A stretch of 5,222 nucleotides of DNA from Acidobacteriota bacterium. Lineage in GTDB: Bacteria > Acidobacteriota > Terriglobia > Bryobacterales > Bryobacteraceae. The notes under the pieces were generated by a model. The model was not told the DNA's origin, ran no database searches, and saw only the letters and a list, made by a program, of their open reading frames with translations. The translations under genes and the position numbers were made by a program. The DNA lies in the NCBI GenBank assembly GCA_016871135.1, contig VFZQ01000441.1:1-5222 (forward strand), read 5' to 3'. The stretch's first letter is position 1, and every line of letters begins with the position of its first letter. This document shows, in pieces, positions 1-4,067 of this stretch.

Positions 1-1
1 G

Positions 2-1072
2 GCTTGGCTGCTGGGCGTGAGCCGAAGCCGCCGCGGGCAGTTGATCGCGGTGTATGGGATAACGGCGGCGGTGTCGGTGGCCTTCAGTTACGTCAGCCTG
101 TATCGATGGTTCTCGGAGCGGGAACGGCCGGCGGTGGTGAGGCGGCAGCTCTATGATCAACTGGCCGAGGCCGCAGCGAAGACGGATGAGTCGCTGGCAT
201 CGGCGTCGGCGGAGGCGCGTAAACACACGCTTGCGCTGGAGGAGATGACCGCGGCGGAAAAGCAGCACGGCTACATTTCGAAAGCCGCCGATAGCGATCC
301 GTATTTGAACAAAGTACGGGAGGCTGTGGCGCGCGAGGCCGGAACGTATCGCGAGGGGACTGGGGCAGGAATTCGGTATACCGCGTTTGAACGGTATGCG
401 AAGCTGGCGCGGGAGTCGCAGCAGTCCATCGAACAGTCGCGAGCGGCGCTGGCGGCGTGGCGATCGAACGCCAAGCCGACGGAGCCCGCCGATAAACAGC
501 TTCGGGAGTTTCACGCGGTGTTCGATGCGATTCCGTGGACCGAGGTAGCAGAAGCGTCGCATGGCGCCCGGGCGGCGCGTCCGGAGGTTCCGGCGCTTGC
601 GGCGAACGTCGACCAGACATCGGGAGGCCAAGAAGATCTGCTTCTGGCGTTCACCGAACTGTTGGCCGAGCCGACGCCGCGGCACGCATTCAGCTTCACG
701 CTGGCGGCGTTCTTGGATGTGATTATTTTCCTGGTGGCATACGCGGCGGGGCCGCATATGCACGGCGCAACGGAGGAGCGGGCAACACGTGCGGCGGCTG
801 CGATCGAATCGCTGGATGGGCAAGTGTTCACGCGCGACTTGTTGCGTAAGGTGCGGCCGGCGCCGGGCGGGTTGGGGCGTGTCGACGCGGCAGAGGTCAC
901 GCCGGGCGAGGCACAGTTGTTGATCGTTTTGGCGGCGCGGGGGCAGGCCACGCAAGTGGATGATCCATCAGGCACTTACTGGCTGCTTTCGCCGGAGACG
1001 CACGAAGCGCTGGTCGATTCGCTAGCGGTTCGCGGAGTGCCGCTGCGTGCGTCTAAAGCGGCGACGGCTTGA
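2..1072 (+). CDS. Membrane protein of unknown function, two visible TM spans, 5' end cut by window
   Basis: I do not recognise this family. The frame is open to the left edge: the residues before the first candidate start (GTG at 17, no Shine-Dalgarno) read AWLLG, which looks like the end of a further hydrophobic segment, so the true start is probably outside the window. Counting from GTG 17, a basic stretch (SRSRR) is followed by a TM span at about residues 9-29. A charged, Ala/Glu/Arg-rich, helix-prone region of roughly 190 residues follows, then a second TM span at about 225-244 with an acidic residue (D234) inside it, and a C-terminal domain of about 105 residues. The positive-inside rule puts the N-terminus and the C-terminal domain in the cytoplasm and the middle domain in the periplasm. 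No enzymatic motif or cysteine pair is visible. Codon use matches its neighbours. It ends 49 nt before the Rrf2-type gene and may share transcripts with genes upstream. The coding call is firm; the function is unknown. Confidence 0.8.
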   Translation, partial: AWLLGVSRSRRGQLIAVYGITAAVSVAFSYVSLYRWFSERERPAVVRRQLYDQLAEAAAKTDESLASASAEARKHTLALEEMTAAEKQHGYISKAADSDPYLNKVREAVAREAGTYREGTGAGIRYTAFERYAKLARESQQSIEQSRAALAAWRSNAKPTEPADKQLREFHAVFDAIPWTEVAEASHGARAARPEVPALAANVDQTSGGQEDLLLAFTELLAEPTPRHAFSFTLAAFLDVIIFLVAYAAGPHMHGATEERATRAAAAIESLDGQVFTRDLLRKVRPAPGGLGRVDAAEVTPGEAQLLIVLAARGQATQVDDPSGTYWLLSPETHEALVDSLAVRGVPLRASKAATA

Positions 1073-1089
1073 AATACGGTAATCTCGAT

Positions 1090-1110
1090 AAGGGAACAGG
1101 GGATTCCCTT
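1090..1110. promoter_or_regulatory. Inverted repeat upstream of the Rrf2-type gene, candidate operator
   Basis: AAGGGAA at 1090-1096 and TTCCCTT at 1104-1110 form perfect 7-base arms around a 7-base spacer (CAGGGGA). A shorter palindrome, GGGA-T-TCCC, is nested at 1100-1108. The repeat lies 11 nt before the regulator's start codon and just upstream of a -10-like hexamer. Rrf2-family regulators bind dyad sites and often repress their own gene, so an operator is the favoured reading. As RNA it would form a hairpin with no following U tract, so a terminator for the preceding gene is less likely. Confidence 0.4.
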
Positions 1111-1112
1111 CT

Positions 1113-1118
1113 CATAAT
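1113..1118 (+). promoter_or_regulatory. -10-like hexamer before the Rrf2-type gene
   Basis: CATAAT matches five of six bases of the sigma-70 -10 consensus in otherwise GC-rich sequence. No convincing -35 is visible 16-18 nt upstream, where the inverted repeat lies. Only 3 nt separate it from the GTG start, so transcription from it would begin at or just inside the first codons. This makes it a weak candidate; the true promoter may be further upstream. Confidence 0.25.
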
Positions 1119-1121
1119 ATT

Positions 1122-1547
1122 GTGACGACCTCGGTCAAAGGTGAATACGCCCTGCATGCTCTGTTTGATTTGGTGACGCAGGAATCGAACGGTCCGGTGA
1201 AGATCGCCGACATCGCGCGGCGGCAAAAGATACCGCAGAAGTTTTTGGAGTTGATACTTTCGAGCCTGAAGCAAGGGGGCTTTGTCGAATCGCGGCGCGG
1301 GGCGGATGGGGGCTACTTGCTGGCGCGTCCAGCGGATGCGATTACGATCGGCGAAGTGCTGCGGCATATCGACGGCGCGCGAGACGTGGGAGCGCGGTCG
1401 CGAAAGCGTCTGGAGACGCCGTTTAGTAATATGTGGACGCAGGTGGATCGTTCGATTTCGGCGGTGATCGATCACACGACGTTCGCCGATTTGGCACGAA
1501 GCTGGAAGGATCGTCAGAACAAGTACGTTCCCAATTGGGATATCTAG
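1122..1547 (+). CDS. Rrf2-family transcriptional regulator, CymR-like
   Basis: A 141-residue winged-helix regulator of the usual Rrf2 size. The N-terminus (TTSVKGEYALHAL) is the family signature. The helix-turn-helix spans about residues 26-51, with recognition helix PQKFLELILSSLK, and the wing is the RRGADGGYLLARP segment (58-70). The C-terminal half forms the dimerisation region. There is no cysteine in the protein, so it cannot carry the three-Cys Fe-S cluster of IscR. The segment VIDHTTFADLA and the overall length resemble CymR, the Bacillus/Staphylococcus repressor of cysteine metabolism, as I recall its sequence. It ends in Ile (NWDI), like other CysK-binding proteins. The GTG start at 1122 is chosen because the family motif begins within a few residues of it; no Shine-Dalgarno is visible. 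The gene is followed after 9 nt by cysK. The family is near certain; the CymR-type role is inferred. Confidence 0.92.
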   Translation: MTTSVKGEYALHALFDLVTQESNGPVKIADIARRQKIPQKFLELILSSLKQGGFVESRRGADGGYLLARPADAITIGEVLRHIDGARDVGARSRKRLETPFSNMWTQVDRSISAVIDHTTFADLARSWKDRQNKYVPNWDI

Positions 1548-1550
1548 GAG
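1545..1550 (+). promoter_or_regulatory. Shine-Dalgarno of cysK overlapping the upstream stop codon
   Basis: TAGGAG contains both the TAG stop of the Rrf2-type gene and a GGAG ribosome-binding core, 6 nt before the ATG at 1557. The overlap implies one mRNA for both genes and probably translational coupling. It is the clearest ribosome-binding site in the window. Confidence 0.75.
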
Positions 1551-1556
1551 TGCAGC

Positions 1557-2510
1557 ATGCTTTTTCAAGACAACTCGTTGAGCATCGGCCGGACGCCGTT
1601 GGTGAAATTGAATCGAGTGACGGACGGCGCCGGTGCGACGGTGCTGGCGAAGATCGAGGGGCGTAATCCGGCGTACTCGGTGAAGTGCCGCATCGGTGCT
1701 TCGATGGTTTGGGATGCGGAGAAGCGCGGCATACTTGCGCCTGGCAAGGAACTGATTGAGCCGACGAGCGGGAATACCGGTATTGCGCTGGCGTTCGTGG
1801 CGGCGGCGCGGGGGTATCCGATCACGCTGACAATGCCGGAGACGATGTCGGTGGAGCGCCGGAAAGTGTTGAAGGCGTTTGGGGCGAACTTGTTGCTGAC
1901 TGAAGGGGCGCTCGGGATGAAGGGAGCGATCGGCAAGGCGGAGCAGTTGGCGGCGGACAATCCTGGCAAGTATGTGCTGCTGCAACAGTTCAAGAACCCG
2001 GCGAATCCGCGGATTCACGTGGAGACGACGGGGCCGGAGATTTGGGAAGACACCGAAGGCGGGGTCGATATTTTCGTCGCGGGCGTGGGTACGGGCGGCA
2101 CGATTTCCGGCGTGACGAAGTACATCAAAGAGATCAAGGGGAAGAATATACTCTCCGTCGCCGTTGAACCGGCGCACAGCCCGGTTATTACGCAGACGCG
2201 GAACGGCGAGGCGCTGAAGCCGGGGCCGCACAAGATTCAGGGAATCGGCGCGGGGTTCATTCCGGACACGCTGAACATGGGGGCGGTCGATCAGGTTCAG
2301 CAAGTGACGAACGAGGAGTCGATCGAGATGGCTCGGCGGCTGGCGAAAGAAGAAGGGATTCTTTGCGGGATCTCCTGCGGGGCGGCGGCGGTGGCTGCGA
2401 TTCGGCTGGCGAAGGCGCCGGAGAACAAAGGCAAAACAATCGTCGTGATACTGCCCGATTCGGGCGAGCGCTATTTGACGAGCGCGCTGTATGAGGGCAT
2501 GTTTGACTAG
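1557..2510 (+). CDS. cysK: Cysteine synthase A (O-acetylserine sulfhydrylase)
   Basis: A PLP enzyme that makes L-cysteine and acetate from O-acetyl-L-serine and sulfide in the cytoplasm, the last step of assimilatory cysteine synthesis. At 317 residues it is full length for the CysK family and closely follows E. coli CysK from start to end. The PLP-binding lysine is K43 in YSVKCRIG. The substrate loop is TSGNTG (70-75), with Q144 in LLQQF. The PLP phosphate loop is GTGGT (178-182). The gating segment KIQGIGAGFIP lies at 226-236, and S302 in PDSGERYL is placed to contact the PLP ring nitrogen. Catalytic residues are intact, so activity is expected. Fold-type II relatives such as cystathionine beta-synthase or CysM are less likely given the match across the whole length. 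The ATG is preceded by a good GGAG. Position directly after a CymR-like gene suggests it is both target and partner of that regulator. No serine acetyltransferase gene is in the window. Confidence 0.97.
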   Translation: MLFQDNSLSIGRTPLVKLNRVTDGAGATVLAKIEGRNPAYSVKCRIGASMVWDAEKRGILAPGKELIEPTSGNTGIALAFVAAARGYPITLTMPETMSVERRKVLKAFGANLLLTEGALGMKGAIGKAEQLAADNPGKYVLLQQFKNPANPRIHVETTGPEIWEDTEGGVDIFVAGVGTGGTISGVTKYIKEIKGKNILSVAVEPAHSPVITQTRNGEALKPGPHKIQGIGAGFIPDTLNMGAVDQVQQVTNEESIEMARRLAKEEGILCGISCGAAAVAAIRLAKAPENKGKTIVVILPDSGERYLTSALYEGMFD

Positions 2511-2522
2511 CGATTTGATAGG

Positions 2523-3386
2523 ATGAAGACCTCGATGCAAACCCGTAGAACCTTTCTCTCCGCAGCCTCCGGGCTCGCGCTTTCGGCGGCCAGGATCAAG
2601 GCCGATAAGAACTTCAAGGGTGTGATTATCGGCGCGCAGACGTACTCGCTGCGTGACCGCGATAGCGATGCCGCCATCAAAGCGCTGAACGAACTCGGTA
2701 TCAACACCGTCGAGATGTGGAGTGGCCATGCCGAGCCGTTTAAGGGGCGAGTTGATCCGAAGGAGGTCACCGACTGGCGGTTGAAGGTGCCGATCACGCA
2801 CTTCACCGACTTGCGCAAGAAGTTCAACGACGCGGGCATTACGATTCACGCCTACAACTACAGCTTCCGCGAGAATTTTTCGGACAAGGAAATCGCGCGG
2901 GGGTTTGAGTTTGCGAATGCGCTGGGGGCGAAGGTAATTACGGCGTCGTCGAATGTGACGACGGCTAAGAAGGTCGACCCGTGGGCGAAGAAGGCGAAGA
3001 TTCGTGTCGGCATGCACAATCATTCGCGGATCGTGAAGAACGAGTTCGCGACGCCGGAGGACTTCTTGGAAGCGATGAAGGGGATGAGCAAGTACATTTG
3101 CGTCAACCTCGACATCGGGCACTTCGTGGCGGCGAATTTCGAGCCCGTGAAGTTCATGGAGCAGTATTACGACCGCATCGTCACTCTGCATATTAAAGAC
3201 CGCAAGAAGAACCAGGGCGACAACATGCCGTTCGGCCAGGGCGACACGCCGATCAAGGATGTGCTGACGTGGCTGAAGGCTAACAGGCAGGCGATTCCGG
3301 CGAATATTGAGTACGAGTACAAGGCGCCGGACACGGTGGCGGAGATTCGGAAGTGTGTGGAGTATTGCCGGAAGATTGTGGCGTAG
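2523..3386 (+). CDS. Tat-exported TIM-barrel protein, sugar isomerase/epimerase type (COG1082)
   Basis: The N-terminus carries a twin-arginine signal: TRRTFLS with R8-R9, then a short hydrophobic stretch to about residue 22, predicting export of the folded protein to the periplasm. The rest is an AP-endonuclease-2/xylose-isomerase-like TIM barrel. Visible strand-end motifs are VEMW (E64), MHNH (H165, H167), LDIGH (D197, H200), LHIKDR (H223), a GQGDTP loop (238-243) and IEYEY (E263/E265). D197, H223 and E263/E265 fit the metal site of tagatose/psicose 3-epimerases; the D-to-H spacing of 26 is the same as in those enzymes. The first metal ligand, normally Glu, is replaced by the HNH motif, as in many COG1082 members. 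The substrate cannot be read from sequence. Relatives include epimerases, IolE-type dehydratases and 3-keto-glycoside lyases. ATG 2523 has AGG directly against it; ATG 2535 (Met5, MQTRRTFL) is an equally plausible start. The gene lies 12 nt after cysK, so co-transcription is likely. Confidence 0.88.
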   Translation: MKTSMQTRRTFLSAASGLALSAARIKADKNFKGVIIGAQTYSLRDRDSDAAIKALNELGINTVEMWSGHAEPFKGRVDPKEVTDWRLKVPITHFTDLRKKFNDAGITIHAYNYSFRENFSDKEIARGFEFANALGAKVITASSNVTTAKKVDPWAKKAKIRVGMHNHSRIVKNEFATPEDFLEAMKGMSKYICVNLDIGHFVAANFEPVKFMEQYYDRIVTLHIKDRKKNQGDNMPFGQGDTPIKDVLTWLKANRQAIPANIEYEYKAPDTVAEIRKCVEYCRKIVA

Positions 3387-3388
3387 GA

Positions 3389-3417
3389 TTGTAGCGCTGC
3401 GCAAACTTCTATATAGT
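3389..3417 (+). promoter_or_regulatory. Sigma-70-type promoter of the toxin-antitoxin operon
   Basis: TTGTAG (3389-3394) as -35 and TATAGT (3412-3417) as -10 are separated by exactly 17 nt, and the -10 differs from consensus at one base. The expected transcription start, about 7 nt after the -10, falls on the antitoxin ATG at 3425, so the mRNA would be leaderless. A GCGC-T-GCGC repeat (3394-3402) lies in the spacer. Confidence 0.55.
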
Positions 3418-3430
3418 GATCTATATGAAG
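3406..3430. promoter_or_regulatory. Palindromic operator over the -10 box and antitoxin start codon
   Basis: ATATAG (3411-3416) and CTATAT (3421-3426) are perfect arms around TGAT. The symmetry extends outward as CTTC (3406-3409) and GAAG (3427-3430), with a single unmatched T at 3410. The palindrome covers the -10 box and the antitoxin ATG. Ribbon-helix-helix antitoxins typically bind such dyads and repress their own operon, and a protein here would block polymerase directly. Confidence 0.6.
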
Positions 3431-3658
3431 AGCGTGCTGGTCCAACTGGATGATGAATTGGTGGCCGAACTGGAGAAGGCGGCGCCCGCGAGCAAGCGCG
3501 AACGTAGCGAATTCATCCGGCAAGCGATTCGGAACGAATTGCATCGGAGCGAGTTTGATCGGATGCGGGACGCCTACTTGCTGCAGCCGGATTCGGCGGA
3601 AGAGGCAGACGATTGGTCCGACCCTCTTGAGTGGAATCCTGAACCGGCGACAAAATGA
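3425..3658 (+). CDS. Ribbon-helix-helix antitoxin paired with MazF-type toxin
   Basis: A 77-residue protein. Its first 40 residues are a CopG/Arc/MetJ-type ribbon-helix-helix domain: a beta strand KSVLVQL, helix one DDELVAELEKAAP, a turn, and helix two ERSEFIRQAIRNEL. The domain dimerises and binds operator DNA through the strand. The acidic tail (about residues 42-77; DSAEEADDWSDPLEWNPEP) is the kind of flexible segment that wraps and blocks a MazF active site. ATG 3425 is preferred over the in-frame GTG at 3416 because 3416 lies inside the -10 box and the family strand begins directly after ATG 3425. There is no Shine-Dalgarno; the transcript is probably leaderless. Its stop overlaps the toxin start by 4 nt (ATGA), the usual antitoxin-first order. 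Autoregulation through the palindrome at the start is likely. Confidence 0.88.
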   Translation: MKSVLVQLDDELVAELEKAAPASKRERSEFIRQAIRNELHRSEFDRMRDAYLLQPDSAEEADDWSDPLEWNPEPATK

Positions 3659-4002
3659 AACAGTATGAAGTCTGGTGGGCATTGTTACCACTGCCCGCGG
3701 GACGCCGGCCTGTTTTGCTGCTCAGCAGAACTTCGGCATATGAGTACTTGAACAAAGTTACTGTTGCAGAGATTACGACCACAATTCGCGGGATCGGCGC
3801 GGAAGTGACGCTTTCTCGACAAGAAGGCATGGCTCGCATGAGTGTCGCCAATCTTGACAATATTCGTACCGTGCCGATCCGTTCGCTTGTCGAGAAGATC
3901 GGTGCGCTTTCGGCTGGAAGGCATCATGTGGTGAAGCGAGCGTTGGGACATGCTTTCGAGTGGGACGAACTCTTGCAGGCCAAGCCTGCGAAGCTGGAAT
4001 AG
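3655..4002 (+). CDS. MazF/PemK-family mRNA interferase toxin
   Basis: A 115-residue protein of normal MazF length. The family core is clear: an N-terminal strand YEVWWALLP, then GRRPVLLLSR (16-25), VAEITTTIRG (37-46), and the conserved ANLDNIRTV strand (65-73) before the C-terminal helix. R18 and T41 line up with the catalytic Arg and Thr of Bacillus MazF (R25, T48), so the toxin looks active as a sequence-specific endoribonuclease. The cleavage site cannot be predicted. The start overlaps the antitoxin stop (ATGA) with no clear Shine-Dalgarno, pointing to translational coupling. Codons such as TTA, CCA, ACT and GTT are more common than in the flanking genes and the GC content looks lower, consistent with acquisition by transfer. 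The usual Gly-Asp near the MazF N-terminus is replaced by Tyr-Glu. Confidence 0.9.
   Translation: MKQYEVWWALLPLPAGRRPVLLLSRTSAYEYLNKVTVAEITTTIRGIGAEVTLSRQEGMARMSVANLDNIRTVPIRSLVEKIGALSAGRHHVVKRALGHAFEWDELLQAKPAKLE
3973..3991 (+). other. Short hairpin at the 3' end of the toxin gene
   Basis: GCAGGC (3975-3980) and GCCTGC (3984-3989) are perfect arms around a CAA loop; in RNA a U-G and a U-A pair extend the stem by two. It lies in the last codons of the toxin. No U tract follows, so it is not a standard terminator. It could stabilise or slow the end of the mRNA, or be chance in GC-rich coding sequence. Confidence 0.25.
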
Positions 4003-4006
4003 GCCA

Positions 4007-4045
4007 TAGCGCACGCGCGGCCCGGTTGTACGTCGGTTCGCGCTA
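4007..4045. repeat. Spaced inverted repeat between toxin and kinase genes
   Basis: TAGCGC (4007-4012) and GCGCTA (4040-4045) are perfect 6-base arms 27 nt apart, enclosing GC-rich sequence, in the only gap between toxin and kinase. The right arm ends 6 nt before the kinase -10-like box. There is no U tract, so a regulator site is as likely as a termination structure; chance is also possible. Confidence 0.2.
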
Positions 4046-4051
4046 AGCGGA

Positions 4052-4057
4052 TATACT
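4052..4057 (+). promoter_or_regulatory. -10 box of the kinase gene
   Basis: TATACT differs from the sigma-70 -10 consensus at one base and stands out in GC-rich surroundings. A possible -35, TTGTAC (4026-4031), is 20 nt away, longer than optimal. The expected start of transcription is around 4064, leaving 0-5 nt before the ATG at 4068 and no room for a Shine-Dalgarno sequence. Confidence 0.4.
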
Positions 4058-4067
4058 CGGTTCTGCG

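Noticed and set aside
93..975. Several minus-strand open frames opposite the first gene
   Set aside because: They have Pro/Arg/Ser/Ala-rich composition and no domains, and they overlap a longer + frame with coherent membrane topology.
1090..1120. Intrinsic terminator for the first gene
   Set aside because: The AAGGGAA/TTCCCTT stem is only moderately stable and is followed by CTCATAATAT rather than a T run. An operator reading fits its place before a regulator gene better.
3394..3402. GCGC-T-GCGC as a terminator hairpin after the TIM-barrel gene
   Set aside because: A one-base loop cannot form a hairpin, there is no T tract, and it lies within the spacer of the toxin-antitoxin promoter.
1053..3404. 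A 783-codon open frame on the minus strand across the whole cysteine operon
   Set aside because: It is exactly codon-aligned with three well-supported genes on the + strand that share a frame (gaps of 9 and 12 nt keep the register) and lack TTA, CTA and TCA codons. Its product is Arg/His/Leu-rich with no recognisable domain, as expected for an antisense shadow.
3416..3424. GTG at 3416 as the antitoxin start, adding residues MIY
   Set aside because: This codon overlaps the last bases of the -10 box, and the ribbon-helix-helix strand begins directly after ATG 3425.
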